Origin: Nocardia colli
GTDB lineage: Bacteria > Actinomycetota > Actinomycetes > Mycobacteriales > Mycobacteriaceae
Reading direction: 5' to 3'
DNA length: 64,000 bases
NCBI RefSeq assembly: GCF_008704205.1
Contig: NZ_VXLC01000013.1
Coordinates: 20,496-84,495, forward strand
Shown: piece by piece, positions 36,760-45,065 of the stretch
How positions within the stretch are numbered: position 1 is the first letter of the stretch
Layout of the letters: every line of letters begins with the position of its first letter
Notes under the pieces: generated by a model
What the model saw: only the letters and a program-made list of their open reading frames with translations
Databases searched by the model: none
Told to the model about the DNA's origin: nothing
Made by a program: the position numbers and the translations under genes

Positions 36760-37329
36760 GTGGACACGGACGAAGCACTGCTGGCCGCGGTGGCCAGGGG
36801 GGATCAGGCATGCTTGCGTGCGCTCTACGACAGGCATGCACCTGCGATGTTGCGGGTGGTGCGCCGGATGACGGCGCAGAGCGGGGTGGCGGAGGAGATC
36901 CTGCAGGAGACCTGGCTCGCCGTCTGGCGTTCGGCGGACAGTTTCCGTGGTGAGTCGTCCGCCCGCGGCTGGCTGTTCGGCGTCGCCAAACGCCAGGCGC
37001 ACAACTATCTGCGCAAGTCCGTGCTCGTCACGGTCGACATCGACGAGACGGCGGAGATGTCCGATCAAGCGGGCACCGTCGAGGACATCGTCCTCGCCAA
37101 CGCCGCCCGCACCGAGCTGGCCGTCGGCATCCGTGACCTGCCCGAACACCTGCGCGAGGTGCTGCTGCTCGTGCTGGTCGACGATATGTCCTACCCGGAC
37201 GTCGCGGCGATTCTCGGCATCCCGGTCGGCACGGTGAAGAGCCGAATGTCGCACGCACGCAAGCGACTTGCGTTGGCGTTGGCCGGAACCACCGCCGACC
37301 TGTCCACCCGATACGGAGGCGAGAAATGA
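36760..37329 (+). CDS. ECF sigma factor of the lanthipeptide cluster (MibX/PspX-like)
   Basis: A 189-residue extracytoplasmic-function sigma factor. Region 2 spans about residues 20-60 (LRALYDRHAPAMLRVVRRM ... VAEEILQETWLAVWR) and region 4 about 125-175 (LPEHLREVLLLVL ... YPDVAAILGIPVGTVKSRMS). Its stop overlaps the start of the anti-sigma gene (ATGA). It is divergent from lanA and is preceded by its own presumed promoter motif. The X-W pair is a hallmark of NAI-107 and planosporicin clusters, where it drives immunity and regulatory genes. Confidence 0.92.
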   Translation: MDTDEALLAAVARGDQACLRALYDRHAPAMLRVVRRMTAQSGVAEEILQETWLAVWRSADSFRGESSARGWLFGVAKRQAHNYLRKSVLVTVDIDETAEMSDQAGTVEDIVLANAARTELAVGIRDLPEHLREVLLLVLVDDMSYPDVAAILGIPVGTVKSRMSHARKRLALALAGTTADLSTRYGGEK

Positions 37330-38225
37330 GCACCCCGAATTCCTTCGGTCCGCACCTGTCGGACGACCAACTGGTCGACGGGCGCGACGACGCCGCGAGA
37401 GCGCACCTGAACGGCTGCGCCCAGTGCCGGGCACGGGCCGAGGGTTGGCAGAACGTGGCAGTCGCCGCGCGGCAGGTTTCCGCCGAATTGGTGGGCGCCA
37501 TCCGCACGCCCTCGTTCGACAGCTTGCTCGGCGATGCCGTCGGCATGCCGTGGGCCGCCCCGGCCGAAGTGGCGCGGCCGGGGCGGCGCGGTTCACTGCT
37601 GCTCGCCGCGGCACTGGCGCGTACCCAGGCGCGGCTGCTGCCGCGTGCGTTGGTCCCGCTGACCGTGCTCGGCTTCGCGTGCTGCTTGGTCCTTGCTGTG
37701 CTCGCGAAGCAAAGTGATACTGCTCCAACGGTTTTCGGGCTTGCAGTCACCCTCATGTTCCAGCTCGGAACATTGGCCGTCTGCTTGCCGCGGACCGACC
37801 CGAGGCTCGAGTTGTTCAGTACGTTGCCCATTGCGCCCGCCGTGGTGTTCGCGTGCAGGTTGCTGGTCGTCCTCGTCGCAGATACCGTGCTCGCGCTGCT
37901 CGCATCGATGCTGGCGAGTGAGCTGGGTGCGACGGCGGACTTCCCCGCCATGGTCGCGGGGTGGCTCGGGCCAGCCATGCTCGCCTCTGCGTTCGGCGTC
38001 GTGTGTGCCGTCTGGCGGTCCCCGCCGGTCGGGGCGATCGCGGGTGCCGTCGTGTGGTTGCTCGGTGCCGCAGCGTCCTCGGATACCGGTCCGGCGCACC
38101 GCATCGGTGCGCTGATCGAACCCTTGTGGTCTACCTCGGCGGCCACGTTGGCGCTTGCCGCATTGCTCCTTGTCATCGCGGCGATCGGGATGAGCAGGCC
38201 TCGATACAGCGTCGTGGCCGGATGA
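37326..38225 (+). CDS. Membrane anti-sigma factor (MibW/PspW-like)
   Basis: A 299-residue protein. A cytoplasmic zinc anti-sigma motif H27-x3-C31-x2-C34 (AHLNGCAQCRAR) is followed by about six membrane helices from residue 105 on. It should hold the ECF sigma factor inactive until a signal, in the planosporicin model the lantibiotic itself, is sensed at the membrane. It overlaps the sigma gene upstream and the permease gene downstream by 4 bp each. Confidence 0.88.
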   Translation: MSTPNSFGPHLSDDQLVDGRDDAARAHLNGCAQCRARAEGWQNVAVAARQVSAELVGAIRTPSFDSLLGDAVGMPWAAPAEVARPGRRGSLLLAAALARTQARLLPRALVPLTVLGFACCLVLAVLAKQSDTAPTVFGLAVTLMFQLGTLAVCLPRTDPRLELFSTLPIAPAVVFACRLLVVLVADTVLALLASMLASELGATADFPAMVAGWLGPAMLASAFGVVCAVWRSPPVGAIAGAVVWLLGAAASSDTGPAHRIGALIEPLWSTSAATLALAALLLVIAAIGMSRPRYSVVAG

Positions 38226-38851
38226 ACCGATCGGCGACTGCTCGCTACCCCATTGATGTGAATCCGATGTGGCTGTACGAAATTCGGCGCTGCGGGAGAA
38301 GCGTGCTGACGCTGCCGCCGGCCGTGGCCGCAGTGCTGAGCATCGCACTCGTCGCCCTGGGCGGTGGTCCGGCCGCGCAGGTCGCGGCGGTCGATACCGT
38401 GGCGTTGGCGGCAGGACTGACCACCGCGGCGGCGCTGGGCGGAGAGCAGATGATCGAACTGCAGCTGACGGTACGGACGCCGTACCCGCTGACTGTCGCG
38501 CGTCGCGTCGCGCTGGTGGTGGCCTCGGCGAGCTGCGCGGTGCTGCTGATCGCCTTGCTCGGGTCGCCCGTGGTGCGCGACAGCGCAGGCGCTCTACTGG
38601 TGGGGAACATGGTCTTCGCGCTGGCGCTGATCAGTATCGCGACCTACGTCATCGTCGAGTTCCGCTCCACCGCAGGTGCTTCCGCGATCGTCACGACCGC
38701 ATGGTTGACGAAATCGCTGATACTGGATCAGGTTGCCCGCGCGGTGCCGGTGCAAGCCGCGATACTGCTGGCCATCTCGGCACTGTGCGCCTGGCCTGCC
38801 GCGCTGCGCGTCGCCGACAGCGAGGCACAGTTGCGTGGAGCACGCGGATGA
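38222..38851 (+). CDS. Membrane protein of the Y-Z-J ABC system (MibY/PspY-like)
   Basis: A 209-residue hydrophobic protein with about six membrane helices, no catalytic motif, and a polar N-terminal tail (PMWLYEIRRCGRS). Start and stop overlap both neighbours (ATGA each side), tying it to the X-W-Y-Z-J transcript. In related clusters two permease-like proteins and an ATPase at this place form an ABC system of unproven substrate, probably immunity or export. Confidence 0.72.
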   Translation: MNRSATARYPIDVNPMWLYEIRRCGRSVLTLPPAVAAVLSIALVALGGGPAAQVAAVDTVALAAGLTTAAALGGEQMIELQLTVRTPYPLTVARRVALVVASASCAVLLIALLGSPVVRDSAGALLVGNMVFALALISIATYVIVEFRSTAGASAIVTTAWLTKSLILDQVARAVPVQAAILLAISALCAWPAALRVADSEAQLRGARG

Positions 38852-39627
38852 GGGGCGTGCCCGCCGCGGCGCTCGGCGCGACCATCCGCTACGAAGCCTT
38901 GCTTGCCCTCCGGCACCGGGTGGTGTGGCTGTCGCTGATTCCGCTCTGCGCGTTGATCATGCTGCTCGGCGGCTTTCCCCGTGGGCGGAACCGGACCGAT
39001 GCGATCGCTGCGATCGGTGATACCGCGCTGTTGCTCAATTTTCTCGGATCGATCGGTATCGCCGTCGCGCTGGCCGACCGGCTCGCGGGTCAGCGCAGAC
39101 CGGGGTTGCGTGAATTGTTCGATGCCACGCCGGCCGGGGGACGGACCAGATCGGTCGGGATCCTGCTCGGACCATGGCTGGTCGCGTCGGTTCCTGGTGT
39201 GCTGATATTGCTGGTCATGGGCCTGTGGCTGTCGATCACGTCGAGCGGGCCACGACCGCTTGTCGCGGCGGTGATCGGCCTGCTGACCATCGTGCTGCCA
39301 GGGTCGCTGCTGCTCACCGTGCTCACCAACGTGGTGAGTCTGCTGTTGCCGAGCGCGGTCGCCCGCGTGCTTACCGTGCCGTTCTGGTATTGGGCGACGG
39401 CGCTGACGCCACTGGTTCCGATCCCGACGGTGGCCAAGACGGTGTTGTCGCCGCTGGGCGACTATCAAGCGGCGCAATGGCTCGGTGTCGTGCTGGCGCA
39501 GCCGGACGGCGGCTGGCTGCACCCGGCGGCCGGCCTCGCGCCCGCCGTCGCCGCTCTCGCGCTGACGCTCGCGACGACGTTGCTCGCCTTTCTGATCGGC
39601 CACCTGATACTCGCCGAGAGTCGTTGA
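38848..39627 (+). CDS. ABC-type permease (MibZ/PspZ-like)
   Basis: A 259-residue permease with six predicted helices. A cytoplasmic loop after helix 2 (RLAGQRRPGLRELFDATPAG) resembles the coupling loop of ABC-2 permeases. ATGA overlap with the preceding gene; the ATPase gene follows after 17 bp. Likely the main membrane subunit of the Y-Z-J transporter. Confidence 0.78.
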   Translation: MRGVPAAALGATIRYEALLALRHRVVWLSLIPLCALIMLLGGFPRGRNRTDAIAAIGDTALLLNFLGSIGIAVALADRLAGQRRPGLRELFDATPAGGRTRSVGILLGPWLVASVPGVLILLVMGLWLSITSSGPRPLVAAVIGLLTIVLPGSLLLTVLTNVVSLLLPSAVARVLTVPFWYWATALTPLVPIPTVAKTVLSPLGDYQAAQWLGVVLAQPDGGWLHPAAGLAPAVAALALTLATTLLAFLIGHLILAESR

Positions 39628-39644
39628 GCCGGAATGGAGTTCGG

Positions 39645-40520
39645 ATGACTATTACGCTACGCAATCTGACCAAGGTCTATCGTGGGCCCGCCGTCGCCCT
39701 GAACGAGATCGACCTCACCATGACCGAAGGCATGACCGGATTGCTCGGCACGAACGGCGCGGGCAAGACCACGCTCCTGCGCATCCTGACGGGAACGATC
39801 CGGCCGACGTCCGGCACGGTGTCGGTGTGCGGGCACGACATGGCTACCACCGCGGGGCGGACCGCAGTGAAGCGGTTGCTCGGCTATCTGCCGCAAGAGC
39901 TCGCGCTCTACCCGGATCTCACCGGACGCGAGTTCCTCGACTATGTCGCTCTGCTCAAGGGCATCGACGACAAGCGGGCCCGACGGTCACAGATCGACAG
40001 TTTGCTCGACCGAGTCGGATTGGAATCGGTTGGCAGGCAACGGATCGGACGATACTCGGGTGGTATGAAGCGTCGGCTCGGCATCGCGCAGACCCTGCTC
40101 GGCGACCCGAAGCTGATCATCGTCGACGAACCGACGGCAGGCCTCGACCCCGAGGAACGGATCCGCTTCCGCAGCCTGCTCGGCCAACTCGGCGGCGATC
40201 GAATGGTCGTGCTGTCCACGCACATCCTCGATGATGTGGCGCACAGCTGCCCGATGGCCGCGGTGCTTACCGAAGGCAAGCTGGCGTACCACGGCACGAC
40301 CGGCGGACTGGTTGCCTTGGCCCAGGGACAGACTCATCTGGTGCGCGCCGCCACCGAGCCGCTCGGCGACTTCACCGTCGTCAATGTGACCAGCACCGTC
40401 GATGGCACCGAGTATCGAATCGTCGGGCCGGTACCACCGCCCGAATCACGCCCGGTGCCACCGACGTTGGACGACGGCTACATCGCGTTACTGCGTGCCG
40501 CCAGGGCAGCAACGCGGTGA
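39645..40520 (+). CDS. ABC transporter ATPase (MibJ/PspJ-like)
   Basis: A 291-residue ATPase. Walker A is GTNGAGKTT, the Q-loop lies in GYLPQELALYPDL, the signature is YSGGMKRRLGIAQTLL, Walker B LIIVDEPTAGLDPEER, and a switch His is in LSTHILDD. It has a C-terminal extension of about 80 residues. It energises the two membrane proteins encoded just upstream. The stop codon lies directly against the stop of the convergent glycosyltransferase gene. Confidence 0.9.
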   Translation: MTITLRNLTKVYRGPAVALNEIDLTMTEGMTGLLGTNGAGKTTLLRILTGTIRPTSGTVSVCGHDMATTAGRTAVKRLLGYLPQELALYPDLTGREFLDYVALLKGIDDKRARRSQIDSLLDRVGLESVGRQRIGRYSGGMKRRLGIAQTLLGDPKLIIVDEPTAGLDPEERIRFRSLLGQLGGDRMVVLSTHILDDVAHSCPMAAVLTEGKLAYHGTTGGLVALAQGQTHLVRAATEPLGDFTVVNVTSTVDGTEYRIVGPVPPPESRPVPPTLDDGYIALLRAARAATR

Positions 40521-41567
40521 TCAACTGGTCGCGCTGACCAGTTCCCGCAGATATGTGTGCTGCTGGGGAAACCGCTCGTGCAGTATGCGGCCGATCGCTT
40601 GCGCGTGTGTCGCGGTGGCGCACCACAGCGGAAGCAGGAGCACGTACTGATCACCCATCGGCGCAAACCTCAATTCCTCTAGTACGCAGGGCTTCTGGTG
40701 AGCGGTGAAGTATTCGCGGAGGTTTGCCTCGACCGTGTCCGGGGTTACGCCGGCGGCCAGCCGGAAGCGCCCGGTATGTGCCAAAGTCGCATACCACGAA
40801 GAGATTTCGGTGAGGTATGCCGTGCGCGCCGCAGTCCGATACTCCGCCTCGGCGATGGCCTGGACAACCGCCTCGGCGACGGTCCGGCTTGCGACTCGCT
40901 GCAACACCACCGCCTGCGGTGGACGCAATCCGTTGCGCCGCGAGGCTGGATAGATCGTGAGGATCGCGGTGGGTTCGACGGCGATGTCGAAGTGGTAGCC
41001 GTGCCGCGCGGACCGAAACCACAGATCCCAGTCTTCGTAGCCGGCGTGCACGGTCGTCCACCCGCCGACCTCTGCCAGCAGCCCGCGGGCGTGGCCGACG
41101 CGAGACGGCTCGAACATAGCGTTGGTGGTCTGCAATTCGGGGTGCCAGACATGGTCGGCGAACCCGCTGCGCGCGACCTCGTTGCCGCTCTCGTCGACTC
41201 GAATGCACCCGGTGGCGGCGAAGGTCGCACCTGCGTCGAGCAAGCCGAGCAGCGTCGCCAGATGCGTTGGCAGCCATCGGTCATCATGGTCGAGGTAGGC
41301 CACGAACGGCGCCGTCGCCACCGCGACGCCGACGTTGCGCGGGCCGCCGGGGTGGCCGAACCGCTCGACTCGTAAGAGCTTTATCCGCGGGTCTCGGTAG
41401 GCGCGGACGACCTCGTCGGTGTCGTCCGTCGAGCCGTCGGAGACCACGAGCAGGGTCCAGTCTTCGATGGTCTGGGCCAGGACGCTGTCGATCGTCGCCC
41501 GAATCGCCGTCGAACGGTTGAACGTCGGACAGACGATGTCGATGCGGGACGATCGATGAACGGACAA
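40521..41567 (-). CDS. Family 2 glycosyltransferase inside the lanthipeptide cluster
   Basis: About 348 residues. The GT2 (GT-A) fold is evident: IDIVCPTFNRSTAIRATIDS, VVSDGSTDDT, PGGPRNVGVA, and the metal-binding DHDD in VAYLDHDDRW. An acceptor-side motif YEDWDLWFR (ED-x-D type) follows. It transfers a sugar from a nucleotide-sugar donor to an unknown acceptor. The TTG at 41565-41567 follows GGGAG; the frame opens earlier but would run into the divergent promoter. It lies between the J and Q genes, so it is physically inside the cluster and could glycosylate the peptide. Confidence 0.85.
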   Translation of the reverse strand: MSVHRSSRIDIVCPTFNRSTAIRATIDSVLAQTIEDWTLLVVSDGSTDDTDEVVRAYRDPRIKLLRVERFGHPGGPRNVGVAVATAPFVAYLDHDDRWLPTHLATLLGLLDAGATFAATGCIRVDESGNEVARSGFADHVWHPELQTTNAMFEPSRVGHARGLLAEVGGWTTVHAGYEDWDLWFRSARHGYHFDIAVEPTAILTIYPASRRNGLRPPQAVVLQRVASRTVAEAVVQAIAEAEYRTAARTAYLTEISSWYATLAHTGRFRLAAGVTPDTVEANLREYFTAHQKPCVLEELRFAPMGDQYVLLLPLWCATATHAQAIGRILHERFPQQHTYLRELVSATS

Positions 41568-41647
41568 CTGCTCTCCCAAAGGTGCGGGTGGATTCCGCAC
41601 CGACCCTATCCGCCCGCAGTCGCGATGACCGCTGACAGCGTCGCTCG

Positions 41648-41674
41648 TGAACCGAAACTTGGCAGTGTGCAACG
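41648..41674 (+). promoter_or_regulatory. ECF-sigma-type promoter of the lipoprotein gene
   Basis: TGAACC (41648-41653), 15-nt spacer, GCAACG (41669-41674), 37 bp before the ATG of the DUF2511 lipoprotein. Third copy of the motif seen at 26994 and 36724. Confidence 0.65.
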
Positions 41675-41711
41675 TAATAGGTACACGAACACCGATACGC
41701 TTGGAGGAAAG

Positions 41712-42107
41712 ATGATCTCGCAGGTCCGAGGACTATTGCTGGTCGGTGTCGCGTGCTGCGGCGCGCTGACGATCAGCGCGTGTGGCGGCGGTTCCGGGCC
41801 GAAGGATCCGGCGCATCCGAGCCCGGTGCCGCTGCCGGAACCGACCTCGAGCAGCCAGGCGATCGGCAGCGAAAACCTCGGCTACCTCTGGCCGTTCACC
41901 GTTGATCGCGGCACCATCGAATGCCGTGCGGGCGAGCAGGCGGTCTTCGTCGCACCCGACGGCAAGGCATACGCGCTCAACGACAAGTCCGAGCAGGCCG
42001 GCATGCCGAGCATCGAACCGCTGCGAGCCAGCGGTTCCGGGGGTGACAAGATCAGCCTCGGCGCATTGCGCAGCCGGACGCTTCAGTTGTGTCAGTTCGC
42101 GAGGTAG
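41712..42107 (+). CDS. DUF2511-type lipoprotein (position of MibQ/PspQ)
   Basis: A 131-residue lipoprotein. The signal peptide (ISQVRGLLLVGVACCGALT) has a lipobox ending ISAC-GGG. The mature domain contains LGYLWPFTVDRGTIECRAGE and YALNDKSE, matching the YebY/DUF2511 pattern, with a late second Cys (LQLCQF). GGAGGA precedes the ATG at 41712; earlier in-frame starts lie inside the promoter. In NAI-107-type clusters a lipoprotein (Q) contributes to self-protection. The sigma-type promoter upstream supports its place in the regulon. Confidence 0.82.
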   Translation: MISQVRGLLLVGVACCGALTISACGGGSGPKDPAHPSPVPLPEPTSSSQAIGSENLGYLWPFTVDRGTIECRAGEQAVFVAPDGKAYALNDKSEQAGMPSIEPLRASGSGGDKISLGALRSRTLQLCQFAR

Positions 42108-42212
42108 ATCCGGGGTTCGGGGTCGATATTCGCTGCGGCGCAGAGGAAATGGGCACTGCACACTCACTGCCATTTCGTTGACGCGGCGCTGGATCGGTGC
42201 CAGCGTCGCGGC

Positions 42213-43343
42213 ATGACCCAGCATGTGACAGTGGCCCGCTCTGACCTAGCGCGACTCATCGATGCGGCAGGTGCGAGCGACACCGTCCTCGCCGCGAGCA
42301 TCCAGTCGATGGGCGTCGAATCGGCCGCGCGTGCGGTTCTGTGGGAGGTCCTCGATCGTGTGGATTTGCGCGGGTGCCCGCCGGTTGAGGTGTTGTTCCG
42401 GCTCTTTCTCGGCACGGCGGATATCGAAGCGGTGGTGCGGATAACCGACGATGGCTCGGAGATGCTGTGGGCGCCGGCTTCGGGGCGCGTCGCGGCCACC
42501 GTGGAACAGTCGTTGATCGAGCTGGTGCGCAGCGTCTTCGGGCCGCGCTGCGCGGCCTCGTCCGCTACACGGGTGCTTCGCTGGGACGACGTCTCTGACC
42601 CTGAGTCGTTCGGCAGGCCGCAACCGGCGTTCGAATCCGTTCGGCGGCTGATGGATTCGACCGACCGCGGATATCAGGCGGGATTGTCCGAGCTGTGTGT
42701 GCGGTACGGCTCGGACAAATGGGGGGTTCATCAGTATCCGCGACATTACGAGAAGCATTTCGAGGCAGTGCGAGATCGCCCTCTGACTATTCTGGAAATC
42801 GGTGTCGGTGGCTACGCCGATCCGCGGCGCGGCGGCGAGTCCTTGCGGATGTGGCGGCGGTTCTTCCCGCGCGCCGCGGTATTCGGCATCGACATCATCG
42901 ATAAGTCCGCGCTGTCCGGGCAGCGCATGACAGTCCTGCAAGCCGACCAGTCCTCGGCAGCGGACCTGGCCCACGTCGTCGAGGTGACCGGGCCGCTCGA
43001 CATCATCATCGATGATGGTAGCCATGTCAGCGCCCACGTGATCGCCACCTTCAACGCGTTGTTCCCTGCTCTGCGCCACGGCGGGATCTACGTGATCGAG
43101 GACCTTCAAACGTCCTACTGGCCCCATTTCGGCGGCAAGGCAGGCATTTACACGGACACGTCGACGAGTGCAGGGTTTCTGAAGGCCATGATCGATGGCC
43201 TGAACTACGAGGAAATCGATGGCAGGGAATCCGGACCCACCGACGCGTGCATCACGGGGATGCACTTCTACCACAACATGGCATTCCTCGAGAAAGGCGA
43301 GAACCAGGACGGTGGTGCACCGTCCTGGCTCCGGGGGAGGTGA
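42213..43343 (+). CDS. MycE-like SAM-dependent sugar O-methyltransferase
   Basis: A 376-residue protein with the two-part layout of macrolide sugar O-methyltransferases such as MycE: an N-terminal helical auxiliary domain and a C-terminal SAM domain. The signature SELCVRYGSDKWGVHQYPRHYEKHF precedes motif I LEIGVGGYADP; then come FGIDIIDK and DIIIDDGSH, which carries the metal-binding acidic residues. It lies 105 bp after the lipoprotein gene on the same strand, so it may share that promoter. With the nearby glycosyltransferase it suggests a sugar tailoring step; substrate not proven. Confidence 0.83.
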   Translation: MTQHVTVARSDLARLIDAAGASDTVLAASIQSMGVESAARAVLWEVLDRVDLRGCPPVEVLFRLFLGTADIEAVVRITDDGSEMLWAPASGRVAATVEQSLIELVRSVFGPRCAASSATRVLRWDDVSDPESFGRPQPAFESVRRLMDSTDRGYQAGLSELCVRYGSDKWGVHQYPRHYEKHFEAVRDRPLTILEIGVGGYADPRRGGESLRMWRRFFPRAAVFGIDIIDKSALSGQRMTVLQADQSSAADLAHVVEVTGPLDIIIDDGSHVSAHVIATFNALFPALRHGGIYVIEDLQTSYWPHFGGKAGIYTDTSTSAGFLKAMIDGLNYEEIDGRESGPTDACITGMHFYHNMAFLEKGENQDGGAPSWLRGR

Positions 43344-43344
43344 A

Positions 43345-44688
43345 CTATCGACTGTTCGGGTTGTAGGGATAATCCTGAACCCAGTGAAATGTCCGTCCGA
43401 GCAAGGGAAGTGAGTCCAAGTCGAGCTGCCGCAGCGAGATTTCCACTCGGTGTCCGTCCAGCGTGCCGGACAGCGTGAGGCGGTCCGGTGCCGGTGTATC
43501 CAGCGCCAACGTGTTGATTTCCGTAGGCCGGTCGAATCTGGTCAGTTCCAATCGGTGGTTCGTGAGGTCGACGGTGGCTCGATAGAAGCCGATCGAGTCG
43601 TTCATCCGCTGAAACTTGAACTCGTCGGGATATTCGAAAAACACCCGGCGCCATCGGCGCTCGTCCGTGGTCAGCGGTGCGACTTCCTGCCCGTCCGATA
43701 TCAGCCGCTCTACATTCCACACCCCGAACAGCGGTGGTTTCGGTCGGCCCTCGCCGTGCTCGCCCCACGCCGTGACGCAGTCCTGGACGATGGGGATCGT
43801 GATCCACAGCGCGAGGAAAATCTGTGCGAACAGAGCGATCCGGTTCAGTCGACTGGTTCGGAAGAGCGGTGGCAGTGTCGAAAGTCCGACCGGCCGACGG
43901 GACAACAGGACATCCAGCAGACGGCCGAGTTCGGGCGCGAGCAGAAATCCGCTCATCAACAGAAGGTGCAATGACATGGACTTGACCGGAACGTCATAGG
44001 TCAGGTTCAGCACGAAGACTTGGGTCAGTCCGACTGCGCCCAGGACCGCGCCGAGCGTGGTCGTCCGCGGCAACAACAGCAGTAACCCACCGACCGCCTC
44101 GAAACTGCCGATCAGGATCTCGTAGGCCGGCGCCGCGCCGACGGAGGACCAGAGCAGTCCCATCGGTGTCAGCTCACCGAATGGTGTCACCAGCGTGGTC
44201 AGCGGGGGTGACGGCATCTGCGTCAGCATTAATTTAGCCACGCCGTACAGCAGGAGTTGTCCCGCCAGGTTGAACCGCAGGAACAATCGGAACCAGGCAA
44301 GCAGCCTCACATAATTGCCACGACGGCGATCCAGGACGGACCAGACAAGGGTTGCCACGGCGGCAATGACGAGCAGGCAGAACAGCAGGATCCAGTCATA
44401 GGTCCGGTCACTACTCGCCGTTGCGACGTGCACCAGCGGCTCGCGCACACCGACGATGTGCGCGGCCGTCCAATCGACGATTGGTGTCATCAGCCAGCCT
44501 GCGTTCAGTCCGGCGGATGGTCTGCTCAGGAATCCGAGAATAGGGCTGACGATCTGGGTGAATAAGCAGTACAGACCGAAGTGCACGACGCAGAAGCGGA
44601 AAATGATGCGGGTCAGCAGGTTCCATGCGCTGACCGCGGAATCTTCGCGCTGTTCCTGCCGCGGCTGTGCACGCGTGATCACTGACAT
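43345..44688 (-). CDS. DoxX-family membrane protein with C-terminal extracytoplasmic domain
   Basis: A 447-residue membrane protein. About eight hydrophobic helices in the first 300 residues resemble the DoxX/HTTM type (helices around LLLYGVAKLML and ILIGSFEAVGGLLLLLPRTT). A soluble C-terminal part of about 120 residues starts at PPLFGVWNVERLISDG and is rich in beta strands. It is the last gene of the minus-strand run starting with the secreted toxin. A role in toxin handling or membrane quinone redox is conceivable but unsupported. Confidence 0.72.
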   Translation of the reverse strand: MSVITRAQPRQEQREDSAVSAWNLLTRIIFRFCVVHFGLYCLFTQIVSPILGFLSRPSAGLNAGWLMTPIVDWTAAHIVGVREPLVHVATASSDRTYDWILLFCLLVIAAVATLVWSVLDRRRGNYVRLLAWFRLFLRFNLAGQLLLYGVAKLMLTQMPSPPLTTLVTPFGELTPMGLLWSSVGAAPAYEILIGSFEAVGGLLLLLPRTTTLGAVLGAVGLTQVFVLNLTYDVPVKSMSLHLLLMSGFLLAPELGRLLDVLLSRRPVGLSTLPPLFRTSRLNRIALFAQIFLALWITIPIVQDCVTAWGEHGEGRPKPPLFGVWNVERLISDGQEVAPLTTDERRWRRVFFEYPDEFKFQRMNDSIGFYRATVDLTNHRLELTRFDRPTEINTLALDTPAPDRLTLSGTLDGHRVEISLRQLDLDSLPLLGRTFHWVQDYPYNPNSR

Positions 44689-44748
44689 TCGAAATCAGTC
44701 CTTCGCTCGCCGGCGGCGCGAGCGTCACATTGCTCGTGGCTCGGCGAA

Positions 44749-45045
44749 TTATTCAGGCATGGTCGTTGATTCGGCCCACGTGTCGAGTTCCGCGAGACGA
44801 TCGGCCAAGACCATTCGGTTGTTCGCGGTGAGTTCGGTGCGGCCGAGGATCTTCTGGAAAAGGTGGCGATACAGCTCCACCGTCGCTCGGTCGTAGTCGT
44901 AGCGGAACACCGAACGGTCATCGACACCGTGCAGCGATTCTTCGATACCGCTGTCGGTGGCGAACTCCGCTAGCCGCGTCACCTGCGCTTCGGACAACCC
45001 ATCCGGGAACAGGATCTGCCACCGGTGTGCTCTGGGCTCGGACAT
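44749..45045 (-). CDS. Paralogue of the putative toxin-immunity protein
   Basis: A 98-residue acidic protein. It aligns with the 131-residue upstream protein: HRWQILFPDGLSEAQ against GQWQIRFEPGATKEA, then AEFA..SGI, a DR-x-V-like stretch, LT, and D-x-W near the end. AGGAGCACC precedes the ATG. It has no signal peptide, so it is cytoplasmic. It lies 20 bp downstream of its paralogue in the toxin locus; a second immunity protein is the likeliest reading, by context only. Confidence 0.6.
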   Translation of the reverse strand: MSEPRAHRWQILFPDGLSEAQVTRLAEFATDSGIEESLHGVDDRSVFRYDYDRATVELYRHLFQKILGRTELTANNRMVLADRLAELDTWAESTTMPE

Positions 45046-45065
45046 GATGGTGCTCCTGTTTCTTG

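Noticed and set aside
36280..37728. Upstream extension of the lanB frame across lanA, the promoter region and antisense to the sigma gene
   Set aside because: No sensible start; it would cover lanA and the divergent promoters. The GTG at 36279 with a ribosome site fits LanB length.
23489..43343. LanD decarboxylase, tryptophan halogenase or P450 tailoring genes within the lantibiotic cluster
   Set aside because: Looked for because NAI-107 has them; no such protein is encoded here. The P450 at 52640 belongs to a separate operon 9 kb away.
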